Source of the DNA: Cupriavidus sp. MP-37
GTDB taxonomy: Bacteria; Pseudomonadota; Gammaproteobacteria; Burkholderiales; Burkholderiaceae
Assembly: GCF_020618415.1 (NCBI RefSeq)
Contig: NZ_CP085344.1
Location: forward strand, 2,751,001 to 2,815,000
Length of the DNA: 64,000 nucleotides
Direction of reading: 5' to 3'
The position numbers and the translations under genes were made by a program. Positions 7,913 through 16,493 of the stretch are shown in pieces. Numbering within the stretch: position 1 is the stretch's first letter; the number at the start of each line of letters is the position of its first letter. Under the pieces are notes generated by a model. That model ran no database searches, was not told where the DNA came from, and worked only from the letters and a program-made list of their open reading frames with translations.

Positions 7913-8692
7913 ATGCCCGCACAGCTGCTTTCCCGCCGCGTCGATTCGACGCTGGTGCTGACCATCTCGAACCCCGAGGCGCGCAACGCGCTGCACCCCG
8001 ACATCTACGCGGCCTCGCAGCAGGCGCTGGAGCAGGCCGCGGCGGATGACTCGCTGCGCGCGGTCATCTTCACCGGCGCCGACGGCATCTTCTGCGCCGG
8101 CGGCAACCTGAACCGGCTGCTCGGCAACCGCAGCCAGCCGCCCGAGGTGCAGGCCGCCAGCATCGCGCTGCTGAACGGCTGGATCGAATCGCTGCACGCC
8201 TTTCCCAAGCCGATCATCGCAGCGGTCGAAGGCGCGGCCGCGGGCGCGGGCTTCTCGGTAGTGCTGGCGTGCGACTTCGTGGTGGCGGCGAGCGATGCCA
8301 AGTTCGTCATGGCCTACGTCTCGGTGGGGCTGACGCCCGACGGCGGCGGCTCGTACGAGATCGCGCGCGCGCTGCCGCGGCCGCTGGCCAGTGAGCTGAT
8401 GATGGAAGGCAAGCCGGTCGACGCCGGCCGGCTGGCGCAGTTCGGGCTGGTCAACCGCGTCACCGAGCCGGGCCAGGCGCTGGATGAAGCGCTGCGCCTG
8501 GCGACGAGCCTGGCGCGGCAGTCGCCGCACGCGGTGGGCCGCATCAAGGCGCTGATCAACCATGCCGCCACCGCGTCTCGCGCCGAGCATCTGCTGGCCG
8601 AGCGCGACAGCTTCGTCGCCGCGCTGCACCACCCGGACGGCGGCGAAGGCATCAGCGCCTTCCTGGAGAAGCGCAAGCCGCAATACCGCTGA
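7913..8692 (+). CDS. Enoyl-CoA hydratase/isomerase family protein
   Basis: A 259-residue crotonase-fold protein. FCAGGNLNRL and AAVEGAAAGAGFSVVLACD form the oxyanion hole and CoA pocket. VGLTPDGGGSYEIARALP has Asp where the second catalytic Glu of hydratases would stand, which makes isomerase or other crotonase chemistry possible. It starts 38 bases after the 3-hydroxyacyl-CoA dehydrogenase and is probably cotranscribed with it. Together they would carry consecutive beta-oxidation steps. Confidence 0.87.
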   Translation: MPAQLLSRRVDSTLVLTISNPEARNALHPDIYAASQQALEQAAADDSLRAVIFTGADGIFCAGGNLNRLLGNRSQPPEVQAASIALLNGWIESLHAFPKPIIAAVEGAAAGAGFSVVLACDFVVAASDAKFVMAYVSVGLTPDGGGSYEIARALPRPLASELMMEGKPVDAGRLAQFGLVNRVTEPGQALDEALRLATSLARQSPHAVGRIKALINHAATASRAEHLLAERDSFVAALHHPDGGEGISAFLEKRKPQYR

Positions 8693-8765
8693 TCCGCGCG
8701 GGCGGATCACCCACACGGCGAGCCCGCGCAGACGGGCATGCCGGCACAATGCAAGGAGACCACGC

Positions 8766-9494
8766 ATGGAATTGCCGCCGTCCTCGCGTCGCCGCATCTA
8801 CCTGATGCGGCATGGTGCGGTTTCCTACTTCGACGACGCCGGGCGCCGCACCGCGCTGCCCGAGCTGGTGCCCCTGAACGAGACCGGCCGCATGCAGGCC
8901 ACCGCCGCCGGCCGCGCCTTTGCCGCCGAGCAGATCCGCTTCGACCGCGTCATCGTCAGCGGCCTGCCGCGTACGGTCGAGACCGCGGAACGCGTGCTGG
9001 CCGAGCTGCCGGAAATGGACGGCATCGTCGCCGAAGTCTGGCCGGAACTGCAGGAAATCCGCGGCGGCGACCTGTCGGCGATTGCCAGCGAAGACCTGCG
9101 CGATGCCTTTGTCGGCGCCTTCGAAGGCGAAGTGCCGGAACATAAGCAATTTCTCAACGGCGAGACCATCGGCGCCTTCCTGGACCGGGTGTTGCCCGCG
9201 CTGGCGCGCCTGCGCGACGACCCCGACTGGGATACCGTGCTGATGGTGCTGCATGGCGGCACCAACCGCGCCATCCTGTCGCAGGCCATCACCTGCGGAC
9301 GGCGCGTGTTCTTCGGCTCGCTGCTGCAGACCGCCGGCTGCATCAACGTGCTCGACATGGGCGACGGCCCGCTCGACTGGGTCGTGCGCATGACCAACTA
9401 TTCGCCGCCCACGCCGGTGCACAGCGGCTCGCGCCACACCACCATGGAAGTGCTGCTGCACCAGTATTTGCGCGGACGCCAGCCGCCCGGCTGA
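8766..9494 (+). CDS. Histidine phosphatase (phosphoglycerate mutase-like) family protein
   Basis: A 242-residue protein with the phosphoacceptor motif LMRHGAVSYF near residue 14 and the second catalytic block VLMVLHGGTNRAI near residue 160. SGLPRTVETAERVL carries the conserved arginine. Members remove phosphate from small molecules or proteins through a phosphohistidine intermediate. Its position between acyl-CoA enzymes and an ACAD10/11-like phosphotransferase suggests it works on the same phosphorylated metabolite, but that is inference. Confidence 0.86.
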   Translation: MELPPSSRRRIYLMRHGAVSYFDDAGRRTALPELVPLNETGRMQATAAGRAFAAEQIRFDRVIVSGLPRTVETAERVLAELPEMDGIVAEVWPELQEIRGGDLSAIASEDLRDAFVGAFEGEVPEHKQFLNGETIGAFLDRVLPALARLRDDPDWDTVLMVLHGGTNRAILSQAITCGRRVFFGSLLQTAGCINVLDMGDGPLDWVVRMTNYSPPTPVHSGSRHTTMEVLLHQYLRGRQPPG

Positions 9495-9549
9495 GGTTCC
9501 CGCCCCCGCTTCCCTCATCGAACCCGATCAGAAAACCAACGGAGACAGC

Positions 9550-10626
9550 ATGACCAGCAACGTATCGCACTTCGAGGGCACGCGCCCGGTGGCCGACCAG
9601 CAGCGTTTCGACACCGCCGCGCTGGAAGCCTGGATGCGCCAGCACGTGGAGGGCTTTGCCGGCCCGCTGACCGTGGAGCAGTTCAAGGGCGGCCAGTCCA
9701 ACCCGACCTTCAAGCTGGTCACGCCGGGACAGACCTACGTGATGCGCGCCAAGCCCGGCCCCAAGAGCAAGCTGCTGCCGTCGGCGCACGCAATCGAGCG
9801 CGAGTACCGCGTGATGGCTGCGCTGGCCGGCACCGATGTGCCGGTGGCGCGCATGTATGCGCTGTGCGAGGACGAATCCGTGATCGGGCGCGCCTTCTAC
9901 ATCATGGAATTCGTCGCCGGCCGCGTGCTGTGGGACCAGTCGCTGCCCGGCATGGGCACGGCCGAGCGCAGCGCCATCTACGACGAGATGAACCGCGTCA
10001 TCGCCGCGCTGCACTCCGTCGACTACAACGCCATCGGCCTGGGCGACTATGGCAAGCCCGGCAATTACTTCCAGCGCCAGATCGAACGCTGGACCAAGCA
10101 GTACAAGCTGTCCGAGACCGAATCGATCCCGGCCATGGATGCGCTGATGGACTGGCTGCCGCAGCATATCCCGCAGCAGGACGCCGACCTGACCTCGATC
10201 GTGCATGGCGACTACCGGCTCGACAACCTGATGTTCCACCCGACCGAGCCGCGCGTGCTGGCAGTGCTGGACTGGGAGCTGTCGACGCTGGGCCACCCGA
10301 TGGCCGACTTCAGCTACCACTGCATGAGCTGGCATATCGCCCCGGGCCAGTTCCGCGGCATCGCCGGCCTCGACTTCGCCGCGCTCGGCATCCCCGACGA
10401 AGCCAGCTACCGCCGCCTGTACGAGCAGCGCACCGGCCGCGCCATCACCGGCGACTGGAACTTCTACCTGGCCTTCAGCATGTTCCGCATCGCCGGCATC
10501 CTGCAGGGGATCATGAAGCGCGTGGTCGACGGCACCGCCTCGTCGGCACAGGCCACCGACGCCGGCAAGCGCGCGCGGCCGATGGCCGAGATGGGGTGGG
10601 AGTATGCGAAGAAGGCGAAGGGCTGA
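9550..10626 (+). CDS. Phosphotransferase family protein (ACAD10/11 kinase-like)
   Basis: A 358-residue APH-fold kinase. FKGGQSNPTFKL and YVMRAKPGPKSKLLPSAH form the N-lobe (about residues 45-80). SIVHGDYRLDNLMFHP is the Brenner catalytic loop and VLDWELSTLGHPMADF carries the metal-binding aspartate. This is the domain fused to acyl-CoA dehydrogenase in mammalian ACAD10/11, where it phosphorylates 4-hydroxyacyl-CoA; Pseudomonas LvaA is a stand-alone relative. The gene follows a histidine phosphatase gene by 55 bases and ends in a short GGCTGAGG tandem repeat that spans the stop codon. Confidence 0.87.
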   Translation: MTSNVSHFEGTRPVADQQRFDTAALEAWMRQHVEGFAGPLTVEQFKGGQSNPTFKLVTPGQTYVMRAKPGPKSKLLPSAHAIEREYRVMAALAGTDVPVARMYALCEDESVIGRAFYIMEFVAGRVLWDQSLPGMGTAERSAIYDEMNRVIAALHSVDYNAIGLGDYGKPGNYFQRQIERWTKQYKLSETESIPAMDALMDWLPQHIPQQDADLTSIVHGDYRLDNLMFHPTEPRVLAVLDWELSTLGHPMADFSYHCMSWHIAPGQFRGIAGLDFAALGIPDEASYRRLYEQRTGRAITGDWNFYLAFSMFRIAGILQGIMKRVVDGTASSAQATDAGKRARPMAEMGWEYAKKAKG

Positions 10627-10660
10627 GGGCTGAGGGCGGCTGAGGGCTGCCCCCGGTGTA

Positions 10661-10788
10661 CTCCCTCTCCCGCTTGCGGGAGAGGGTTGGGGTGAGGGCC
10701 GGAGCTTCTACGAAGTCAAGCCTGCGGTATGCCACCGCCTGCCCTCACCCCCTGCCCCTCTCCCGCAAGCGGGAGAGGGGAGCAAACC
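10661..10788. repeat. Composite REP pair with conserved linker
   Basis: Two inverted REPs, 10661-10700 and 10741-10788, flank a 40-base linker that begins GGAGCTTCTACGAAGT and ends CGGTATGCC. The palindrome cores are CTCTCCCGCTTGCGGGAGAG and CTCTCCCGCAAGCGGGAGAG. It lies between two convergent genes. Confidence 0.87.
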
Positions 10789-10821
10789 ATCGGTGCCCGG
10801 GAGGGCAACCTAGCGTCCGCT

Positions 10822-12702
10822 TCAATCCCCCAGCGCCACCCCTTCCCGCCGCGGATCCGCCCCACCGGCCCACACCGTCTTCCCGTCCGGTCCCTGGCGA
10901 CGCACGATGGCCTGCGTGCCACTGGTCATCTCGATCGCCGTCACCTGATGGCCGCGCGCCTGCAGCGCCTGCACCAGGCCTGGCGACACCAGGCCCTGCT
11001 CGACTTCGGTCGGGCCGTTGCGGCTGCCGAAGTTGCCCATGCCGATCGCCGCCTGCAGGTCGAGGTTCCAGTCGAGCATGCCGACCAGCGCCTTGGATAC
11101 GTACTCGATGATCTGCGAGCCGCCCGGCGAACCGACCGTTGCCACCAGCTGGCCGCTCTGGCGGTCGAACACCAGCGTCGGCGCCATCGATGAACGCGGG
11201 CGCTTGCCCGGCTGAACGCGGTTGGCCACCGGCTTGCCGTTTTCGCTGGGCACGAAGGAGAAATCGGTGAGCTGGTTGTTGAGCATGAAGCCGCGCACCA
11301 TCAGATGCGAGCCGAAATACGATTCGATCGTGGTGGTCATCGAGATGGCGCCGCCGCGGTCGTCGACCGCGACGATCTGCGAGGTGGAAATGCGCGGTGG
11401 CGAGCGGTCCGGCGCGTAGGCCATCGTGGCGCCCGGGGGCGTACCCGGCTGGGCCTTGCCCATGCTTTGCTCGCCGATCAGTTCGGCGCGCGCGGCGAGG
11501 TAAGACGGGTTGACCATGCCGCTGACGTCGACCGGCACGAAGTCAGCATCGGCGACGTAAAGGCCCCGGTCGGCATAGGCCAGGCGGTCGGCCTCGGCAA
11601 TCGCATGGACCGCGTCGGGGTGGGCTTCCAGCTGCGCCGGCGTGTTCACCGCCTGCGGCTTGAGCGCCGCCAGCGCGTATTTGGGATTCTTGGTTTCCAG
11701 CGCCTGCAGGGTACCGAGGATCTGCGCGATGGCGATGCCGCCCGACGACGGCGGCGGCATGCCGCAGATCTTCCAGCGCTTGTAGTCGGTGCACACCGGC
11801 ACGCGCTGCTTGGCGCGGTAGCTGCCCAGGTCGGCCAGCGACAGGGAGCCGGCATTGCTGCCGCTGTTCACCTTGGCCACGATATCGCGCGCGATCGGGC
11901 CGCCGTAGAGCACGCCCGCGCCGCGCCGGGCAATGTCGCGCAGCGTCTGCGCTAGCTTCGGGTTCTTCAGCACCGTGCCGGCCGGCTTGGGCTTGCCCTG
12001 GGCATCGAGGAAGTAGGCGGCCATCTCCGGCGAACCGGCCAGGAACTTGTCGGCGGCGACCTGGGTGTAGAGCCGTTGCGAGATCGGGAAGCCCTTTTCC
12101 GCCAGGTCGATGGCGGGCTGGAACAGCCTGGCCCAGGGCAGGCGGCCGTGCTTGCGGTGCACCATCTCGAGCGCGCGCAGCACGCCCGGCGTGCCGACCG
12201 AGCGCCCGCCGATCTGGGCCTCGCTGAACGACATCGGCTTGCCGTCCGGGCGCAGGAACAGGTTCTCGGTGGCGCCGGCGGGCGCGGTCTCGCGGCCGTC
12301 GAAGGCCTGCACGTTCTTGCCGTCCCAGTACATGATGAAGGCGCCGCCGCCGATGCCGGTGGCCTGCGGCTCGACCAGCGTCAGCACCGCCTGCATGGCG
12401 ATGGCGGCGTCGATGGCCGAGCCGCCCTGGCGCAGCATGGCGCGCCCGGCCTCGGTGGCGAGCGGATTGGCCGCGGCCGCCATATGGCGCTGCGCGTAGA
12501 CGGTGGCCATGCCCGGGCGATAGCCCGAGGCCACCTCCGGCGCCGGCGGCATCGCGGTGGGCGGAGCCGCGGCCGCCGGCGCACTGGTGGCGGCCGGCGT
12601 GTCCGTACCTGTGCCCGCGGTACCACAGGCACCGAGCAGCGCCGACAGGGCCAGCGCCAGCGCGCCGCGCCACGCCATCGAAGTAAGGTCAGGGTGAGCC
12701 AT
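10822..12702 (-). CDS. ggt: Gamma-glutamyltransferase lipoprotein, copy 1
   Basis: A 626-residue predicted secreted lipoprotein with a lipobox ending LSALLGAC near residue 25. GGT features in order: GIGGGAFIMYWDGK, FDGRETAPAGA, CGMPPPSSGGIAIAQIL, then the autoprocessing site in RISTSQIVAVDD, and GSPGGSQIIEYV near the C-terminus. GGT cleaves itself to expose an N-terminal threonine, then hydrolyses or transfers gamma-glutamyl groups, for example from glutathione. The usual TTHxS at the processing site reads TSQIV here; the threonine is kept but the next conserved residues are not. Start at 12702 gives the signal peptide. Confidence 0.9.
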   Translation of the reverse strand: MAHPDLTSMAWRGALALALSALLGACGTAGTGTDTPAATSAPAAAAPPTAMPPAPEVASGYRPGMATVYAQRHMAAAANPLATEAGRAMLRQGGSAIDAAIAMQAVLTLVEPQATGIGGGAFIMYWDGKNVQAFDGRETAPAGATENLFLRPDGKPMSFSEAQIGGRSVGTPGVLRALEMVHRKHGRLPWARLFQPAIDLAEKGFPISQRLYTQVAADKFLAGSPEMAAYFLDAQGKPKPAGTVLKNPKLAQTLRDIARRGAGVLYGGPIARDIVAKVNSGSNAGSLSLADLGSYRAKQRVPVCTDYKRWKICGMPPPSSGGIAIAQILGTLQALETKNPKYALAALKPQAVNTPAQLEAHPDAVHAIAEADRLAYADRGLYVADADFVPVDVSGMVNPSYLAARAELIGEQSMGKAQPGTPPGATMAYAPDRSPPRISTSQIVAVDDRGGAISMTTTIESYFGSHLMVRGFMLNNQLTDFSFVPSENGKPVANRVQPGKRPRSSMAPTLVFDRQSGQLVATVGSPGGSQIIEYVSKALVGMLDWNLDLQAAIGMGNFGSRNGPTEVEQGLVSPGLVQALQARGHQVTAIEMTSGTQAIVRRQGPDGKTVWAGGADPRREGVALGD

Positions 12703-12908
12703 GCGATATCTCCGGGCAGATGGATCAAACGATTGTAGTGGCGATCGCGGCATCCCGCGAGGAAGGAAGTCTGGCGTTGGCCACATCTGTATCGGACGGC
12801 CGGCGGCAGAAATATTTCGCCCCGCCTCAACCCCACCGGCCCGCATCGCCCGTTACATCGACAGGCGGTCACGCCGGCGCCCTGCCCGCGGCCTTCCAGG
12901 AGAACAAC

Positions 12909-14630
12909 ATGCAACCACGCGCACCGGTCATCCTTTCCAGCCTTGCCGCAGCCCTCGCGCTGGCGCTGGCCGCATGCGGCGGCCCTTCGCAGCCGCTGCC
13001 CGAGCAGGCCTCCCAGCCGGTGTCCCCGCCGGTGTCCCCGGCAATGGCCCCGGCTCCGCACGCGGACCACGCCAGGGCAGCGCAGTCCAAACCCGTCGCG
13101 GAAATGCACAGCATCGAGCCGCACGCCACGCTGGCAATGCAGCACCCTTACCCACTGCCGGCACCCGCGCCGGAGGAGCGCGAACGCTACGGCGCCATCG
13201 AAGAGAACGGCGTCCGGCTGGTGGCGCAGGCGCCGGTATCCACCTTCAGCATCGATGTCGATACCGGCAGCTACAGCAACGTGCGGCGCCTGCTCAATGC
13301 CGGCCGGGTGCCGCCGGCCGATGCGGTGCGCGTGGAAGAACTGCTCAACTACTTCCCCTACGACTACGCCCCGCCCGCCGACGGCCGCCCGTTCGCCGTG
13401 CACACCGCGCTGGCGCCCGCGCCATGGCATCCGTCCAATGTGCTGCTGCGCATCGGCATCAAGGGCAAGGACGTCGCCAGCGGCGCGCTGCCCGCCGCCA
13501 ACCTGGTGTTCCTGGTCGACGTGTCGGGCTCGATGAACTCGCCGGACAAGCTGCCGCTGCTGAAGTCCTCACTCAAGCTGCTGGTGAACCAGTTGGGCGC
13601 GCAGGACCGCATCACGCTGGTCACCTACGCCGGCAGCACGCGCGTCGCGTTGCCGCCCACGCCGGGCAGCGACAAGGCCGCCATCAGCGCCGCCATCGAC
13701 CAGCTGGTGGCGGGCGGCAGCACCGCCGGCGCCAGCGGCATTGCACTGGCCTACCAGGCCGCGCAGCAGAGCTACATTACCGGCGGAATCAACCGCGTGC
13801 TGCTTGCCACCGACGGCGACTTCAACGTGGGCGTGACCGACTTCCGCCAGCTCAAGAGCATGGTCGAGGAAAAGCGCAAGTCGGGGGTGTCGCTGTCGAC
13901 GCTGGGCTTCGGCACCGGCAACTACAACGAGCAGCTGATGGAGCAGCTGGCCGATGCCGGCGACGGCGCGTACTCCTACATCGACAACCTGATGGAAGGC
14001 AACAAGGTGCTGGTCAGCGAGATCAGCTCGACGCTGGCCACCATCGCGCGCGACGTGAAGATTCAAGTGGAGTTCAACCCGGCCACGGTGAGCGAGTACC
14101 GGCTGATCGGCTATGAGAACCGCATGCTGGCGCGCGAGGATTTCAACAACGACAAGGTCGATGCCGGCGATATCGGCGCGGGCCATACCGTGACCGCGCT
14201 GTACGAGCTGACGCTGGCGGGTCAGCCCGGGCTGGTCGACCCGCTGCGCTACCAGCGCGCGGCGCCGGCAACGGGGCGCGCTGGCGAACTGGCGCACGTG
14301 CGGCTGCGCTACAAGCTGCCGGCGGCCAGCACCAGCCAGTTGCTCGATGTCACCGTCGCGCGGCAGGCGCTGCGCCCGCTGGCGCAGGGCGACGACGACT
14401 TCCGCTTTGCCGCGGCGGTGGCCGGCTTCGGCCAGGTGCTGCGCGGCGGCAAGTTCACCGGCGCCTGGCGCTACGCCGATGCGCGCGCGCTGGCGCAAGG
14501 CGCGCGCGGCGCCGACCGCTTCGGCTACCGCGGCGAGTTCGTCAAGCTGGTGGACCTGGCGCAAAGCCTGGCTTCGGCAACGCCGGCCGCCTCTCATGGC
14601 AGCGCACCGGCCGGACATGCGGCACGCTGA
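12909..14630 (+). CDS. von Willebrand factor type A lipoprotein (YfbK-like)
   Basis: A 573-residue predicted lipoprotein with signal ending LALAACGG near residue 22 and a Pro/Ser-rich spacer to about residue 80. Next comes a YfbK-type N-terminal block (STFSIDVDTGSYSNVRRLL). The VWA domain has an intact MIDAS motif, VFLVDVSGSMNSPDKLPLL, plus LLATDGDFNVG. The C-terminal DUF3520-like region ends the protein. VWA domains bind partners through a metal ion, usually at a surface. It is divergent from ggt copy 1 and lies 76 bases upstream of an ECF sigma factor gene, so the three genes may be one envelope-signalling unit. Confidence 0.88.
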   Translation: MQPRAPVILSSLAAALALALAACGGPSQPLPEQASQPVSPPVSPAMAPAPHADHARAAQSKPVAEMHSIEPHATLAMQHPYPLPAPAPEERERYGAIEENGVRLVAQAPVSTFSIDVDTGSYSNVRRLLNAGRVPPADAVRVEELLNYFPYDYAPPADGRPFAVHTALAPAPWHPSNVLLRIGIKGKDVASGALPAANLVFLVDVSGSMNSPDKLPLLKSSLKLLVNQLGAQDRITLVTYAGSTRVALPPTPGSDKAAISAAIDQLVAGGSTAGASGIALAYQAAQQSYITGGINRVLLATDGDFNVGVTDFRQLKSMVEEKRKSGVSLSTLGFGTGNYNEQLMEQLADAGDGAYSYIDNLMEGNKVLVSEISSTLATIARDVKIQVEFNPATVSEYRLIGYENRMLAREDFNNDKVDAGDIGAGHTVTALYELTLAGQPGLVDPLRYQRAAPATGRAGELAHVRLRYKLPAASTSQLLDVTVARQALRPLAQGDDDFRFAAAVAGFGQVLRGGKFTGAWRYADARALAQGARGADRFGYRGEFVKLVDLAQSLASATPAASHGSAPAGHAAR

Positions 14631-14706
14631 GCCGCACCGCGGCGCACAGCCGGCGCAGGGTGGCGCGGACTGTCGTGCCGCGCTGCGCTCTCCTATACTC
14701 GGGCGC

Positions 14707-15321
14707 ATGCAGGCTGCCGCCCCCGCCCCATCCGCTGCCCCCGCCGACGCGCTGCGTACGCTGCCGGACCACGACCTGATGCTGCTGGTCGCGGGCGGCA
14801 TCATCGAGCAGCCGGTCACCGAGCTGTTCCGCCGGCATAACGCCGGCCTCTACAACTACCTGGCCTGGCTGTGCCAGGGCAATACCGGCGAAGCCGAGGA
14901 CCTCGCGCAGAAGACCTGGGTCAAGCTGATGACCCGCTGCGGCGACTACCAGCCGAGCGCGGCGTTCCGCACCTTCCTGTTCCAGATCGCGCGCAATGCC
15001 TGGCTGGACCAGGTGCGCAGCGCCGATGCGCGCCAGCGCGACGCGCTGGACGACCACCTGCCCGAGCTGCCCGCCGACGACCTGTCGCCGGAAGCGGAAC
15101 TGCAGCTGCGACAGCACGCGCAGCACGTCCACCGCGCGCTGCTGCAGTTGCCGGTCGCGCAGCGCGAAGTGGTGGTGCTGCGCTTCTTCAGCAATATGAG
15201 CGTCGAAGAGATTGCGGCGATGCTGGGCGAGAAGTTCGAGACCGTGAAGAGCCGGCTACGCTATGCCTTTGCACGACTGCGCGCGGATCTGGCCGGCAGC
15301 GTGCCGGAGTCGCGGCCATGA
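14707..15321 (+). CDS. ECF-type RNA polymerase sigma factor
   Basis: A 204-residue sigma factor. Region 2 spans about residues 40-105 with AEDLAQKTWVKLM and FRTFLFQIARNAWLDQVR. Region 4 is at about residues 140-190 with LPVAQREVVVLRFF and MSVEEIAAMLGEKFETVKSR, a clear helix-turn-helix. The ~25-residue Ala/Pro N-terminal extension is unusual but modest. Its stop codon overlaps the start of the next gene (ATGA), which encodes a one-helix membrane protein and probable anti-sigma factor. Its own promoter was not identified. Confidence 0.91.
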   Translation: MQAAAPAPSAAPADALRTLPDHDLMLLVAGGIIEQPVTELFRRHNAGLYNYLAWLCQGNTGEAEDLAQKTWVKLMTRCGDYQPSAAFRTFLFQIARNAWLDQVRSADARQRDALDDHLPELPADDLSPEAELQLRQHAQHVHRALLQLPVAQREVVVLRFFSNMSVEEIAAMLGEKFETVKSRLRYAFARLRADLAGSVPESRP

Positions 15322-16451
15322 GCGCCGCTGACCGTTTCATCGCCGGCGAGGACCGGCTCTCGGCACTGCTGAAAGCCGTGCCGGCCTACCCGCCGCCACC
15401 GGCACTGGAAGCCTCCGTGCTTGCCGCCGCGCGCGCCGCGCAGCAGCAGGCCGACGGCGCCGGGCTGCCCTTTGCTGCGCCGCCGGCACTGGCCGCCGCC
15501 GTGCTGGAAGAAGCCGCGCGGCTGCAGGCCGCCCAGGCGGCGCGGCGCGATGCGGTGCTGGCGCGGGTGGCCGCGGGCGAGGCGGCGGAAGACGTGTTCG
15601 GCGCACGGCTCGGCCCGGCCGCGGCCGGGTGGCTGCAAGCCCGGGCTGCGGAATCCGCCCGGAACACCGCACCGCCATCCTCCACGCCCAGCCTCACGCC
15701 TGCCGCACGCGCGCGCCGGTGGTGGCGTTCGCTCGGGCTGGTCGCCAGCGTCGCCGCGGTGGCCGGGCTGACCACCAGCATCGTGCTGCGGCAGATCGAC
15801 GATGGCGCGCTATCGCCGACGGAGACCGCCGAGATGGCGGCGGCCGAGATCGCCGCGCCCGAGCCAGCGCCGGCAGCGTCGACGGCACCATCGCCACCCT
15901 TGCCGGAGACCGCCGCGGCATCGCCCCCCAAACCCGCAGCGCCAGCCGCCAAGGCCGCTCCGCCTGCGACCCGCCCGGCATCTCGCGCAGCGCCCGGCAC
16001 AGAGGCGACCCGAAGCGTTCCGCACGAACCCGCGCTGGACCGCGAGGCCCCGACACCAGCGAGCCCGGCCGCGCCGCAGGCGCCGGCTGACGCAGCCATC
16101 GCGCAAGCCGCACCATCAGCGCCCGCGCCTGCCGCACCGCCGGCCTTTGCACTCAAGGCTGCCCCAGCGATGGCTGCGCGTGCCCCGGCGGCGGCGTCCG
16201 CCCTCACCGTCTCGACCCGGGACGATCCCGCGGCCATCGCGGCGCGCCTGGGCACGGCAGCGCCGCTCGGGCTGTGGGCAGCCGAGCCCGACCATGTGGA
16301 GATCCGGGAATGGGCGCAACGGCTGTGGCAGGCGATGCCGGCGGGTCTGCGCCCGCCCGTGCCGGTTGCGGTGCAGGCCGATCCCACGCTGGCGCCTGGC
16401 CAGGTACGGATCGAGCTGCGTGGAGAGTTGCCGCCGGGCGCGCCGCAATGA
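15318..16451 (+). CDS. Single-pass membrane protein, probable anti-sigma factor
   Basis: A 377-residue protein translated through a 4-base overlap with the sigma factor gene. The cytoplasmic N-terminal part (about 1-130) is Ala-rich and helical. One membrane segment follows, around SLGLVASVAAVAGLTTSIVL. After it come ~170 residues extremely rich in Ala and Pro, then a small C-terminal region (AAPLGLWAAEPDHVEIREWA onward). No ZAS zinc motif was found. The anti-sigma role rests on topology and coupling, not on sequence homology I can name. The Pro/Ala stretch probably spans the periplasm. Confidence 0.68.
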   Translation: MSAADRFIAGEDRLSALLKAVPAYPPPPALEASVLAAARAAQQQADGAGLPFAAPPALAAAVLEEAARLQAAQAARRDAVLARVAAGEAAEDVFGARLGPAAAGWLQARAAESARNTAPPSSTPSLTPAARARRWWRSLGLVASVAAVAGLTTSIVLRQIDDGALSPTETAEMAAAEIAAPEPAPAASTAPSPPLPETAAASPPKPAAPAAKAAPPATRPASRAAPGTEATRSVPHEPALDREAPTPASPAAPQAPADAAIAQAAPSAPAPAAPPAFALKAAPAMAARAPAAASALTVSTRDDPAAIAARLGTAAPLGLWAAEPDHVEIREWAQRLWQAMPAGLRPPVPVAVQADPTLAPGQVRIELRGELPPGAPQ

Positions 16452-16465
16452 GCGCGCCGCGGCAT

Positions 16466-16493
16466 GGTGGTCAGCGCGTGGTGGTCAGCGCGT
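16466..16493. repeat. 14-bp direct repeat, two copies
   Basis: GGTGGTCAGCGCGT occurs twice back to back. It covers the stop codon of the minus-strand CAP-domain gene and lies in the convergent gap after the anti-sigma gene. Confidence 0.8.

Noticed and set aside
16485..16493. Programmed frameshift or extension at the CAP-domain stop caused by the 14-bp repeat
   Set aside because: The stop codon is intact and the frame beyond it encodes nothing that continues the domain; the repeat is more simply slippage in non-coding sequence.
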